Source: Moraxellaceae bacterium | Lineage (GTDB): Bacteria; Pseudomonadota; Gammaproteobacteria; Burkholderiales; Rhodocyclaceae | Length of the DNA stretch: 64,000 bases | Direction of reading: 5' to 3' | NCBI GenBank assembly: GCA_031119205.1 | Contig: JAVHYF010000023.1 | Location: 1 to 64,000, forward strand | Part shown: positions 33,853 through 42,275 of the stretch, piece by piece | Position numbering within the stretch: the stretch's first letter is position 1 | Layout: every line of letters starts with the position of its first letter | Notes under the pieces: generated by a model | Database searches by the model: none | Told to the model about the DNA's origin: nothing | Seen by the model: the letters and a program-made list of their open reading frames with translations, nothing else | Made by a program: the position numbers and the translations under genes

Positions 33853-35637
33853 TCACGCCGCCTGGATCGCGTACATCTTGCCAAAGCGCGTCGCCGGGTC
33901 CGCCGCCAGGGCGTCGAAACTGCCCTCTTCCACCAGCAGGCCGCGCTCGAAGACGAACACACGGTCCACTTCCTTCAGCGTGCTGATGCGGTGGGCGACG
34001 ATGATCATCGTGCGGTCCTCGGCGAACTCGTGCATCAGGCCGTCCATGACCTTCTGCTCGGTGGTGGAATCCAGCGCGGAGGTCGCCTCGTCCAGCAGCA
34101 TGATGGGTGCATTGCGGCAGATGGCGCGGGCGATGCCCACGCGCTGACGCTCGCCGCCGGACAGTGAATGTCCTTTCTCACCGACGACCGTCTCGATGCC
34201 ATCCGGCAGGCGTGCCACCACTTCTTCCAGGCAGGCGATGCGCAGCGCCTTGGCGAGCAGCGCTGGCTCCACGTCGCGCATCATCGTGAGGTTCTCCTTC
34301 AGCGAGAAGTTGAACATCTCGGTTTCCTGCAGCACCACCGCGACGTTGCCGGTCAGGGCTTCGTGGCGGATGTCGCTGACCGGCGTGGCACCGACGCGCA
34401 GCGAACCTTTCTCGACGTGGTAGAGGCCGAGCATCAGCTTGATCAGTGTGCTCTTTCCCGAGCCGGAGTGGCCCGCCACGCCGATCTTCTCGCCGCGGCG
34501 GATGTCGAAATTGAACGGCCCCACCTCGCCGGCCGCATCGCCGCCGTAACGGAAGCGCGCGTCCTCGGCATGGATGCCGTCCCAGTCCGCCGGGAAAGGC
34601 GCGTCGCCGGAATGCAGGCGGTTGTCCTGCCAGAAGATCGGCATCATGCGACCGAGCGTGCTCTTGCGCTCGATCATCATCTGGATCTGGTCGGTGAACT
34701 GGGTGGCCGATTCGCGCAGCTGGTTGAAGTAGGTCGCGTAGGTCAGCACGAAGCCGACGGCCAGCACGTTGTGCAGCACCATGTAGGCGATGACCAGGAT
34801 GAAGATGCCCCAGGCGATGCCGTTGTGGATCTGGAAGCACATCCACTTGGTGTTGGTCAGGCGCAGGCGCTCATAGGCCAGGGTGCGCGCCATTTCCTCG
34901 CGCGCCGCCACCGTGCCGGTCATGCCGTCGGCGGCACCCATGGCCTTCACGGCGAGGATGTTCGATGCGCTCTCGACGAAGGTGCCGCTGGCGTTCTCGA
35001 TCGACTTGTTGATGCGGTCCGAGATCTTCGAGATGCGGCGGTCGAAGAAGAACTCCACGCCCAGCAGGCCGCCCAGGTAGTACACGAAGTACAGGCCGAA
35101 CAGCGGGTGCAGGTACATGCAGGCGATGGCCGAGCCGATGAAGGCCGTCAGCGCCGGGAAGATGTTGTTGATGATGTCGCCGGTCCACTCGCGGATCGAC
35201 TCGCTGCCGGTCAGCACGCGCTGCGCCTTGTTGCCGGTGCTCTCGGTCTGGTGCCAGGCGAGCGAGGAGTCGAGCAAACGTTCGAAGCCCCACACCTTGG
35301 CGCGATAGCGCGCGTTGAGGCTGATCTTGCCGAGCATGCGCTTGGACGACAGGCGCACGATGGACACCACCACGAAGCTCACCACCAGCACGCCGATCAG
35401 CGTGTAGAGCTGCGCCAGCGGCTGGCCCTCACCCTGCCCCTGGCGCACCAGGAAGTCCGCGATCTTGCCGATGATCAGCGGCGGCACCATGTTGTAGAAC
35501 AGCACCATGATCAGTACGCCGAGGAAGCCCAGGAACTTCCAGCGCTCCTCCGCCAGGAAGTACCAGATGGCGCGGGGCAGGTCGAAGAAGGTGAACGTGC
35601 TGTCGGTGCTGCGGCGGGTGCTATTGGCGGCGGTCAT
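33853..35637 (-). CDS. ABC exporter, fused membrane and ATPase domains
   Basis: A 594-residue half-transporter. Six membrane helices occupy about residues 30-320, and the nucleotide-binding domain about 355-590. Walker A is GHSGSGKST, the Q-loop VVLQETEMF, the signature LSGGERQRVGIARA and Walker B IMLLDEATSALD with the switch HRIST. The membrane part carries the unusual sequence WHQTESTGNKAQRVLTGSE. Homodimers of this type export lipids, peptides or drugs. The substrate is not predictable, and no accessory gene is adjacent. Confidence 0.9.
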   Translation of the reverse strand: MTAANSTRRSTDSTFTFFDLPRAIWYFLAEERWKFLGFLGVLIMVLFYNMVPPLIIGKIADFLVRQGQGEGQPLAQLYTLIGVLVVSFVVVSIVRLSSKRMLGKISLNARYRAKVWGFERLLDSSLAWHQTESTGNKAQRVLTGSESIREWTGDIINNIFPALTAFIGSAIACMYLHPLFGLYFVYYLGGLLGVEFFFDRRISKISDRINKSIENASGTFVESASNILAVKAMGAADGMTGTVAAREEMARTLAYERLRLTNTKWMCFQIHNGIAWGIFILVIAYMVLHNVLAVGFVLTYATYFNQLRESATQFTDQIQMMIERKSTLGRMMPIFWQDNRLHSGDAPFPADWDGIHAEDARFRYGGDAAGEVGPFNFDIRRGEKIGVAGHSGSGKSTLIKLMLGLYHVEKGSLRVGATPVSDIRHEALTGNVAVVLQETEMFNFSLKENLTMMRDVEPALLAKALRIACLEEVVARLPDGIETVVGEKGHSLSGGERQRVGIARAICRNAPIMLLDEATSALDSTTEQKVMDGLMHEFAEDRTMIIVAHRISTLKEVDRVFVFERGLLVEEGSFDALAADPATRFGKMYAIQAA

Positions 35638-35795
35638 TTCGGGTCCGTGCGAGGTCTCTGCGGAGGTTTGCCGGAAAGCCGGTGAGGTCGGCCTGGCAAG
35701 GTGCTGCGGGTGGAAGTGCTACAGAGTCAAACGATTATCCTCCTATTCGGATGACACGTCTTTGTCAGACGGAGGAGGATCGAGGATCGGGGAGT

Positions 35796-35823
35796 GAGGC
35801 TCAGGAACTGAGGCTCGGGAACT
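35796..35823. repeat. Tandem 14-bp direct repeat
   Basis: GAGGCTCAGGAACT and GAGGCTCGGGAACT lie head to tail with one mismatch, in the 214-bp space between the ABC exporter and recR, 29 bp beyond the recR stop codon. Origin by slippage is likely; no function is evident. Confidence 0.7.
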
Positions 35824-35851
35824 GCAGCAGCAGTCCGGCTGGCGTATCGCG

Positions 35852-36442
35852 CTACAGGCCGCGGCGCTCGACCATTGCCTGGGCGATCGTCCCCAGATCG
35901 ACGTGCTCCAGCTCGCCGCCCACCGGCACGCCACGCGCGATGCGGCTGACCTTGAGGCCGCGGGCGCGCAGCATCTCACCAACGTAGTGGGCGGTGGCTT
36001 CGCCCTCGTTGGTGAAGTTGGTGGCGAGGATCACCTCGCTCACCACACCATCGGTGGCACGTTCCAGCAGCTTGTCGAAGCCCAGTTCGCGTGCGCCGAT
36101 GCCGTCCAGTGGCGACACCCGGCCCATCAACACGTAGTAGAGCCCGGTGAAGCTCTGGGTCTGCTCCATGATCGACAGATCGGAGGGCATCTCCACCACG
36201 CAGAGCTGGGTGGCGTCACGCCGCGGATTGGCGCACAGCGCACACACTTCCTCTTCGGTGAAAGTATTGCAGCGGCGGCAGTGGCGCACCTTCAGCAGCG
36301 CATCGGCGAGCGCCTGCGCCAGCCGCTGCGCACCGCCGCGGTCGCGCTGCAGGAGGTGGTAAGCCATGCGCTGGGCGGACTTCGGACCGACGCCGGGCAA
36401 GGCCCGCAGCGCGGCGATGAGGGAGTCCAGCGGCATGCTCAT
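35852..36442 (-). CDS. recR: Recombination mediator RecR
   Basis: With RecF and RecO, RecR loads RecA on gapped DNA. The 196-residue protein has the helix-hairpin-helix [20 protein letters not shown], a four-Cys zinc finger (CRRC and CALC), and a Toprim domain ([13 protein letters not shown], then [16 protein letters not shown]). The C-terminal Walker-B-like [17 protein letters not shown] closes the family pattern. It is the last gene of the dnaX-ybaB-lipoprotein-recR run. Confidence 0.97.
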   Translation of the reverse strand: MSMPLDSLIAALRALPGVGPKSAQRMAYHLLQRDRGGAQRLAQALADALLKVRHCRRCNTFTEEEVCALCANPRRDATQLCVVEMPSDLSIMEQTQSFTGLYYVLMGRVSPLDGIGARELGFDKLLERATDGVVSEVILATNFTNEGEATAHYVGEMLRARGLKVSRIARGVPVGGELEHVDLGTIAQAMVERRGL

Positions 36443-36490
36443 GGAATTTGGTGGGGCGTATAACGAAGAACGTGACGAAAAAGAAGGCGC

Positions 36491-37006
36491 TCAGCGCGCC
36501 GCGAGGTAATCCGCCAGCTCCGAGGCAACAGCCTCGACCTGGGCCTCGGTGCTGTCTTCACGCTTGCCATCACCGGCACTTGCGGACACCGTGCCCAGCA
36601 CGCGGCCGTTCTGACGATCCTTCAGCGTCATGGTGACCTTCAGCGTGGACGCGCCCGGCTTGCCGCTGGCGACATAGCGCAGGCTGTCGACGTTCAGTTG
36701 CGCCACCAGTTGCTGGGGACGCATGCCGTCTTCCGCCACGTTGAAGCGGCCGCTGCTGCGCACGTCTGACACGAAGGCCTTTTCCAGCGCGGTCGAGGTG
36801 TTCGACCAGCCGGACGAGCGCATCGCGTTCGACGTGCCGCTGACGAAGACGGTGAGCTGCTTGTACTTCTTCACCTCGGGCGACGCCGCGCCGACTTCGC
36901 GCAGGCTGACGTCCGGCCCCAGCCCCGGCACGCCCTGCAGGCCGGCACAACCGGCGAGGGCGAGCAACAGCGCGCAGAGCGCGAGGCGCGGGGCAACGGG
37001 GAACAT
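36491..37006 (-). CDS. Predicted lipoprotein of unknown function
   Basis: A 171-residue lipoprotein. The signal peptide ends in the lipobox LALAGC with the lipidated Cys at residue 20, so it is probably attached to the outer membrane. The body contains VKKYKQLTVFVSG, SGRFNVAEDGMRPQQLVAQL and TLKDRQNGRVLGTVSAS. This pattern of a small repeat-free beta-rich domain resembles DUF4410/GNA1162-like lipoproteins, but the match is only by general look. It is inserted between ybaB and recR, which are normally adjacent. Confidence 0.78.
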   Translation of the reverse strand: MFPVAPRLALCALLLALAGCAGLQGVPGLGPDVSLREVGAASPEVKKYKQLTVFVSGTSNAMRSSGWSNTSTALEKAFVSDVRSSGRFNVAEDGMRPQQLVAQLNVDSLRYVASGKPGASTLKVTMTLKDRQNGRVLGTVSASAGDGKREDSTEAQVEAVASELADYLAAR

Positions 37007-37026
37007 GGGGCGTGACTGCGCCGTGC

Positions 37027-37350
37027 TCAGAACGGCATCTTGAAGCCGGGCGGCAGGTTCAGGCCGGACGTGAAGCCCGCCATCTTCTCCTGCGTGGTGG
37101 CCTCCACCTTGCGCACGGCGTCGTTCATGGCGGCTGCGACGAGGTCTTCCAGCATGTCCTTGTCGTCCATGACGCTGGGGTCGATGCTGACGCGGCGCAC
37201 GTCGTACTTGCAGGTCATGGTCAGCTTGACCATACCGGCGCCGGCCGAGCCTTCGACTTCGATGTCGGCAAGGCTGTCCTGCATCTTCTTCATGTTGTCC
37301 TGCATCTGCTGGGCCTGTTTCATCAGGCCCGCGAGGCCGCCTTTCATCAT
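37027..37350 (-). CDS. ybaB: YbaB/EbfC family nucleoid-associated protein
   Basis: A 107-residue DNA-binding dimer. The N-terminal helix [23 protein letters not shown] is methionine- and glutamine-rich as in the family, followed by [20 protein letters not shown]. It starts within the end of dnaX (4-nt overlap), the usual dnaX-ybaB coupling. Confidence 0.96.
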   Translation of the reverse strand: MMKGGLAGLMKQAQQMQDNMKKMQDSLADIEVEGSAGAGMVKLTMTCKYDVRRVSIDPSVMDDKDMLEDLVAAAMNDAVRKVEATTQEKMAGFTSGLNLPPGFKMPF

Positions 37351-39212
37351 GGTGCTGCTCCTTGCAAAGGTTTGACGGAGGCTTCGATCAACGTAGCGTC
37401 GAAGCGTTCTATGAGTTCCTGCACGAAGGGGTCGGCTTCCAGTGAAGCGACCGCCTCGGCATGGCGCTGACGTTTGTCGGCGTCGTTGCGCTGGGCGAGC
37501 GTCTCGCTCTGCACGGCGCCGATCTCGATGTTGACCCGCACGGGGCGGCCGAAGTGCTGCGTCACGGCTTCCTGCAGTTTCTGGCTGTTGATCGCCATCG
37601 CCGCGAGGTGGCGGTGCTCCGGGGCGAGGCGCAACTGCATGGCGCTGTCACTCATGCGCAGCAGTTCGCAGTTCTGCGCCAGCTCGCGCACCATGCCGCC
37701 CAGGCGCATACGGTGGATGAGTTCGTGCCAGTCGGTCACGTCGTCCATGGCGGGCGTTGCGACAGGAGCCGGGGCCTCGCGAGCAGCAGACGCCGGTTCC
37801 ACGTAGCCCGCAGACATACCCGGCTCGTTGGCATAGGCCGCCAGCGGAGGCTGCTCGGCTTCGTAGGCGGGCGGTTCGTCCTGAGGCGGTAGCGCGGCCG
37901 GTGCGGCACGCTCGGGTTCCGGCACGCTTGTGACGGGTCGGGCATCAACAGGAGCAACCGGCGCTGCGCTTGCGGGCGCGGCAATGGGCACCGCCATCAC
38001 GGGCGCCGCCGGTGCGAAAGCCGCGGCCTGGACGGCTGGCGTTGCAGCGGCAGGCCGAGACGCGGCCGGCAAACCACGCGCCTGCCCACCACCACCGCCC
38101 GCAGCGCGATTGCCGCCGCCCGCGCCCGGCGTCTCCGGGCGGAAGGCGTGCAGACGCAGCAGGGCCATGGTGAAGCCGGTGTACTCGTCCGGCGCGATCG
38201 CCAGTTCCTCACGGCTATGCGTGACGATCTGGTAGGCGAGTTGCAGGAATTCGGGGTCGAAGGCTTCGGCGTAAGGCTGCAGACGCTCGCGCTCCAGCGG
38301 ATCGGCGATGGCCTGCGGCGCGAACTGCGCCAGCGCCACACGGTGCAGCAGCACGGCGAATTCCTGCAGGGCGGAATCGAAGCTCAGGCTGCGCGTCTCC
38401 ATGCCGTCGGCCACTGCCAGCAGGGCCGCGATGTCCTGCGCGCGCAGGGCGTCCAGCAGCTCGTACAGATGGTCTTCGCCCACCGTACCGAGCATGTCGC
38501 GTACGCCCTCCTCCTCCACCTTGCCGGCGCCGTGAGCGATGGCCTGGTCCAGCAGGGACAGCGCATCGCGCATGGAACCGTTGGCACCCTTGGCGATGTG
38601 GCGCAGCGCGTGCGGCTCGAACGGCACCTCTTCCGCCTGCAGCAGACGCGTCAGGTGGTCGACGATGTGGGTCTGCGGCATCTGCTTGAGGTTGAACTGC
38701 AGGCAGCGCGACAGCACGGTGACCGGGATCTTCTGCGGATCGGTGGTCGCCAGGATGAATTTCATGTGCTCCGGCGGCTCTTCCAGGGTCTTCAGCATGG
38801 CGTTGAAGGCATGCCCGGTCAGCATGTGCACTTCGTCGATCATGTAGACCTTGTAGCGGCCGCGGGCCGGCGCGTAGGCAGCCTTTTCCAGCAGGGAGGC
38901 CATGTCGTCCACCCCGCGGTTGGAGGCAGCGTCCATCTCCACGTAGTCGGTGAAGCGGCCGGCGTCGATCTCCAGGCAGGCGGTGCACTGACCACAGGGC
39001 GCGGCGGTGATGCCGGTCTCGCAGTTCAGGCTCTTGGCGAGGATGCGCGAGATGGTGGTCTTGCCCACCCCACGGGTGCCGGTGAACAGGTAAGCGTGGT
39101 GCAGGCGCTGGGTCTGCAGCGCATGCGACAGGGCACGCACCACGTGGTCCTGGCCCACGAGGGTTTCAAAGCTGCGCGGGCGCCACTTGCGGGCGAGGAC
39201 CTGATAACTCAT
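37347..39212 (-). CDS. dnaX: DNA polymerase III subunits tau/gamma
   Basis: The clamp-loader ATPase. The 621-residue protein has Walker A GTRGVGKT (residues 45-52), four zinc cysteines (64, 73, 76, 79), the DExx-type box [17 protein letters not shown] and the SRC sensor [10 protein letters not shown]. After domain III (to about residue 365) comes a long Ala/Pro-rich linker, then a C-terminal tau domain. The start at 39212 gives [15 protein letters not shown], the family N-terminus. No A-AAA-AAG slippery site is present in the linker, so a gamma form by the E. coli frameshift route is not indicated. Confidence 0.96.
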   Translation of the reverse strand: MSYQVLARKWRPRSFETLVGQDHVVRALSHALQTQRLHHAYLFTGTRGVGKTTISRILAKSLNCETGITAAPCGQCTACLEIDAGRFTDYVEMDAASNRGVDDMASLLEKAAYAPARGRYKVYMIDEVHMLTGHAFNAMLKTLEEPPEHMKFILATTDPQKIPVTVLSRCLQFNLKQMPQTHIVDHLTRLLQAEEVPFEPHALRHIAKGANGSMRDALSLLDQAIAHGAGKVEEEGVRDMLGTVGEDHLYELLDALRAQDIAALLAVADGMETRSLSFDSALQEFAVLLHRVALAQFAPQAIADPLERERLQPYAEAFDPEFLQLAYQIVTHSREELAIAPDEYTGFTMALLRLHAFRPETPGAGGGNRAAGGGGGQARGLPAASRPAAATPAVQAAAFAPAAPVMAVPIAAPASAAPVAPVDARPVTSVPEPERAAPAALPPQDEPPAYEAEQPPLAAYANEPGMSAGYVEPASAAREAPAPVATPAMDDVTDWHELIHRMRLGGMVRELAQNCELLRMSDSAMQLRLAPEHRHLAAMAINSQKLQEAVTQHFGRPVRVNIEIGAVQSETLAQRNDADKRQRHAEAVASLEADPFVQELIERFDATLIEASVKPLQGAAP

Positions 39213-39375
39213 GGCCGGAATTGTAGCCGGGATGTCCCGCCGACAGCCGGCGGCCGTGACGCCCAAGCCGCCATCTAAGCACCTGTTTGTTGCCGGAGAA
39301 CGGCTGGCTGCAACGGTCTGCAGGAGGGTGCGGCGTCTGGCTCCGGAAGGTTCGACAACCTGACAAATTCTTTAA

Positions 39376-39395
39376 ATTCAACAAAATAGTTGAAT
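39376..39395. promoter_or_regulatory. Inverted repeat upstream of the first Trp-rich paralogue
   Basis: ATTCAAC-N6-GTTGAAT: 7-bp perfect arms in a markedly AT-rich stretch (39362-39440), 53 bp before the start codon. A candidate operator. Confidence 0.45.
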
Positions 39396-39448
39396 GCACT
39401 AGGGTTTTCCCTGACAATCGCGAGGTTGAAATATATTCTTTGCGCATC

Positions 39449-39781
39449 ATGCTGTTTCACATCGAATCAGCCACTTACTGCGACAACGGCATGTCTCCAC
39501 GCTGGTCGTGGTGGCTGCAAGGCATTGCCAGGACCCAGCGCTTCGGCATCCTCGGGACGGACGAGGACGGCCGCGGCCTCTACCTGTTCCGCCATGCCGG
39601 CGACCGCGAACCGGAACGGATCCGCCTGCTGGGACCGGAAGCCTTCGCCATGCCGGGCGGCATCAGCAAGCGCGAAGCCTGCCTGCGTCTCGTTCCGGTG
39701 CTGCAAGGCCTGGGCTGGGGCAACCTCGGCAAGGTAGCCAGCGAGGCGCTTTGCCCGCGGCCAACCAGCCTCACCGCCTGA
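39449..39781 (+). CDS. Small Trp-rich protein of unknown family, paralogue 1
   Basis: I do not recognise this 110-residue protein. It has no signal peptide or membrane helix. The central part reads SPRWSWWLQGI, then GILGTDEDGRGLYLFRHAGD, PGGISKREACLRL and GLGWGNL. The next gene encodes a close relative: about 43 of 78 aligned residues are identical, including an upstream IES-x3-C-x2-G. Conservation of the frame, and of Trp, Gly and Asp/Arg residues in particular, shows that both are real genes. The ATG at 39449 has no clear binding site. The region upstream is AT-rich and includes an inverted repeat. Confidence 0.75.
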   Translation: MLFHIESATYCDNGMSPRWSWWLQGIARTQRFGILGTDEDGRGLYLFRHAGDREPERIRLLGPEAFAMPGGISKREACLRLVPVLQGLGWGNLGKVASEALCPRPTSLTA

Positions 39782-39880
39782 AAACCTCCTGCGCACTCCC
39801 GCACCCATAGCGCCGCGCGAGAGGCCATCCAAACAAGTTAATCGATTTCCTTCTTTTTCCGTACAAATTTGCGCCGACAG

Positions 39881-39897
39881 CCGGAATGGTTTTCCGG
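39881..39897. promoter_or_regulatory. Inverted repeat upstream of the second Trp-rich paralogue
   Basis: CCGGAA-N5-TTCCGG: 6-bp perfect arms, 85 bp before the start codon of paralogue 2. Another AT-rich stretch (39835-39870) precedes it. TATAGAT at 39968-39974 may be the -10 box. The site differs from the one upstream of paralogue 1. Confidence 0.35.
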
Positions 39898-39982
39898 ATG
39901 AGTGACATTTGTCGCGGAAAACGCTGCCATATCAAGGCGGCCGCCTGTACGCATATACGACTTTCGGTATAGATTGCCAGTC

Positions 39983-40312
39983 ATGGAAACACGCCGCAGC
40001 AACGTTTACCTCATCGAATCTGTCGGCCATTGCCCCAGTGGCGTGGCCCCACGCTGGACCTGGTGGTTGCGTGGCGTGGACGAAGCTGGCCGCTACGGCA
40101 TCGTCGGGACGGATGAGGAAGGCCGTGGTCTCTACATCTTCCGCCACGCCGGCGACCGGGCGCCGGAACGCGAGCAACTCGCTGGCCCAGGCGACTTCAG
40201 CATCCCCGGTGGCTGCAGCACCCAGGAGGCCAGCAGCATGATGGCCCAGTTGCTGGAGTCCATCGGCTGGGGGTCGCTGGCCCCCGTGAGCTCACGGCCG
40301 GCCGGCGCCTGA
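39983..40312 (+). CDS. Small Trp-rich protein of unknown family, paralogue 2
   Basis: A 109-residue relative of the preceding gene. Shared blocks are YLIESVGHC (paralogue 1 has FHIESATYC), APRWTWWLRGV, GIVGTDEEGRGLYIFRHAGD and IPGGCSTQEA, ending in SIGWGSL. The two probably arose by tandem duplication and have since diverged; the intervening 201 bp are not duplicated. The conserved core may bind a nucleic acid or protein partner, but nothing in it identifies a function. The strong terminator at 40362 ends the transcript. Confidence 0.75.
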   Translation: METRRSNVYLIESVGHCPSGVAPRWTWWLRGVDEAGRYGIVGTDEEGRGLYIFRHAGDRAPEREQLAGPGDFSIPGGCSTQEASSMMAQLLESIGWGSLAPVSSRPAGA

Positions 40313-40361
40313 CGCCCGCCCCTACCCTGCCCGCTCAAGGCGCCCCAACGCCAATACTCCC

Positions 40362-40401
40362 GGAAAGACAAAGGGCCGCAGTTGCGGCCCTTTGTCTTTC
40401 C
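40362..40401. terminator. Bidirectional terminator
   Basis: An almost perfect stem with 19-bp arms (40362-40380 with 40383-40401) lies between the convergent paralogue 2 and nrtD genes. The stem carries A-rich and T-rich flanks on both sides, so it can act on both strands. Confidence 0.88.
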
Positions 40402-40418
40402 AGCTCCAGCTGCCTGCC

Positions 40419-41228
40419 TCAGGCAGCCTTCTTGAGCTGCTTCTGGTACAGAAACTCCAGGATCGAGGCGCGGTAGGCCGCGAAGCGCGGATCGTGCGCA
40501 AGCTGCAGGCGGTTGCGCGGCTTCTCCAGCTTCACTTCCAGGATCTCGCCGATGGTCGCGGCCGGGCCATTGGTCATCATCACCACGCGGTCGGACAGCA
40601 GCACGGCCTCGTCCACGTCGTGGGTCACCATCACAACCGTGGCGCCGGTCTTGGCCATCACGCCGATCAGCTCGTCCTGCAGACTGGCGCGGGTCAGCGC
40701 ATCCAGCGCACCGAAAGGCTCGTCCATCAGCAGGATCTTCGGCTCCATAGCGAAGGCGCGAGCGATGCCGACGCGCTGCTTCATGCCGCCGGAGATCTCG
40801 TGCGGATACTTGTGCATGGCGTGATCCATGTGGACCATCTCCAGCGCAGCCTTGGTACGTGCCTTCAGCTTGTCGCGGCCTTCCTTCTGGGCGAACACGC
40901 GCTCCACCGCCAGCATGACGTTGTCGAAACAGGTCAGCCAGGGCAGCAGCGAGTGGTTCTGGAAGACGACCGCACGCTCCGGACCGGGGCCCGAAATTTC
41001 GCGACCGTTGCAGATCATCACGCCGGAGCTGGGCAGCGTGAGGCCGGCGATCAGGTTCAGCAGCGTGCTCTTGCCACAACCGGAGTGGCCGATCAGGGTG
41101 ATGACCTCGCCCTCGTGGATGTTGAGGTTGATGTCGCGCAGCGCGATGAACTTGCCGCTCTTGGTATCGAAGCTCATGCCGACGTCTTCGACCTTGACGA
41201 TGGGTTTGCTGGTGTTCGTCATGTTCAT
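40419..41228 (-). CDS. nrtD: Nitrate/nitrite-type ABC transporter, ATP-binding protein
   Basis: A 269-residue ATPase of the nitrate/sulfonate/taurine class. Walker A is GHSGCGKST, the signature ISGGMKQRVGIARA, and Walker B ILLMDEPFGALDALTR with the switch THDVDEAV. VVFQNHSLLPWLT is the Q-loop typical of NrtD. It follows the permease gene by 25 bp and completes a binding protein-permease-ATPase set. Confidence 0.9.
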   Translation of the reverse strand: MNMTNTSKPIVKVEDVGMSFDTKSGKFIALRDINLNIHEGEVITLIGHSGCGKSTLLNLIAGLTLPSSGVMICNGREISGPGPERAVVFQNHSLLPWLTCFDNVMLAVERVFAQKEGRDKLKARTKAALEMVHMDHAMHKYPHEISGGMKQRVGIARAFAMEPKILLMDEPFGALDALTRASLQDELIGVMAKTGATVVMVTHDVDEAVLLSDRVVMMTNGPAATIGEILEVKLEKPRNRLQLAHDPRFAAYRASILEFLYQKQLKKAA

Positions 41229-41253
41229 GTTCCTTGTCGTGTGTCGGGCGTGC

Positions 41254-42198
41254 TCAGGTATTGCCGTAGCTGAACTTCTTGGCGATCAGCAGCAGCATCT
41301 GTTCGAGCAGCAGGCCGACGATGCCGATCACGAAGATCGCGATGACGATGTGCTCCACCTTCAGGTTGTTCCACTCGTCCCACACCCAGAAACCGATACC
41401 CACACCACCGGTCAGCATTTCCGCCGCCACGATCACCAGCCAGGCGGTGCCGATGGACAGGCGGATACCGGTCAGCATGTAGGGCAGCACGGCCGGGAAG
41501 AGGATCTTGGTGATGATCTTGAACTCGCTGAGGTTCAGCACGCGGGCCACGTTCATGTAGTCCTGCGGCACACGGGTGACGCCCACGGCAGTGTTGATGA
41601 TCATCGGCCAGATGGAGCAGATGAAGATCGTCCAGGTCGCGGCCGGGTCGGCCTTCTTGAACACCAGCAGGCCGATCGGCAGCCAGGCCAGCGGGGACAC
41701 CGGACGCAGCAGCGAGATGATCGGGTCCAGCGCACGGTTCAGGAAGTCGAAGCGACCGATCGCGAAACCCATCGGAATGCCTACCAGTGCCGCGAAGCCG
41801 AAGCCGATGCCGACACGTTGCAGCGAGCTGAGGATGTTCCAGCCGATGCCCTGGTCATTCGGGCCGTTTCGGTAGAACGGATCGGAGAAGATCTCCACCG
41901 CGGCATGCCACACCTCCACCGGGCCCGGGAAACCCTGGGTCCGTGAGGCCACGATTGCCCAGATACCGATCAGCAGGGCAAAACCGACGACGGGGGGCAG
42001 CACCTTCTTGAGGACGCTGGTGATGATCTCGCCTGCGCTGTAGCGCGCGGTCGCGACGGCTGCCGCCGGGGTGGCCGGCGTCGTATCGTTCATCGCATCG
42101 GTCTTGGTGATTTCGGTGGCGACGGCGCTCACGTTCTTCACCGTCGGACTGGCGGCCTCCGCGAGAGGGGCCGGGTTCATGCTGGCTGCTGCGGTCAT
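41254..42198 (-). CDS. nrtB: Nitrate/nitrite-type ABC transporter, permease
   Basis: A 314-residue inner-membrane permease. About 60 N-terminal residues form an Ala/Thr-rich cytosolic extension, then come six membrane helices. The EAA-type coupling motif lies in MNVARVLNLSEFKIITKILFPAVLPYMLTG (given here only as the segment that ends in PYMLTG). RPVSPLAWLPIGLLVF and TGGVGIGFWVWDEWNN match NrtB. It is 77 bp downstream of nrtA. Confidence 0.9.
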   Translation of the reverse strand: MTAAASMNPAPLAEAASPTVKNVSAVATEITKTDAMNDTTPATPAAAVATARYSAGEIITSVLKKVLPPVVGFALLIGIWAIVASRTQGFPGPVEVWHAAVEIFSDPFYRNGPNDQGIGWNILSSLQRVGIGFGFAALVGIPMGFAIGRFDFLNRALDPIISLLRPVSPLAWLPIGLLVFKKADPAATWTIFICSIWPMIINTAVGVTRVPQDYMNVARVLNLSEFKIITKILFPAVLPYMLTGIRLSIGTAWLVIVAAEMLTGGVGIGFWVWDEWNNLKVEHIVIAIFVIGIVGLLLEQMLLLIAKKFSYGNT

Positions 42199-42275
42199 GC
42201 TTGCTTCCTTTCGTGCCCGCGCTGCGCTTCACGGCGCAACGCGGGTGTCGACTACCCGGGGGAGGGAATCTCTGC

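Noticed and set aside
37930-38150. Programmed frameshift in dnaX to make gamma
   Set aside because: The linker region is GC-rich and has no A-AAA-AAG or similar slippery heptamer with a downstream hairpin.
39213-39370. Possible 4.5S (SRP) RNA gene upstream of dnaX, where it is found in some relatives
   Set aside because: A TCCGGAAGG string is present at about 39340, but the conserved AAGCAGCC part and the paired stem do not follow on either strand.
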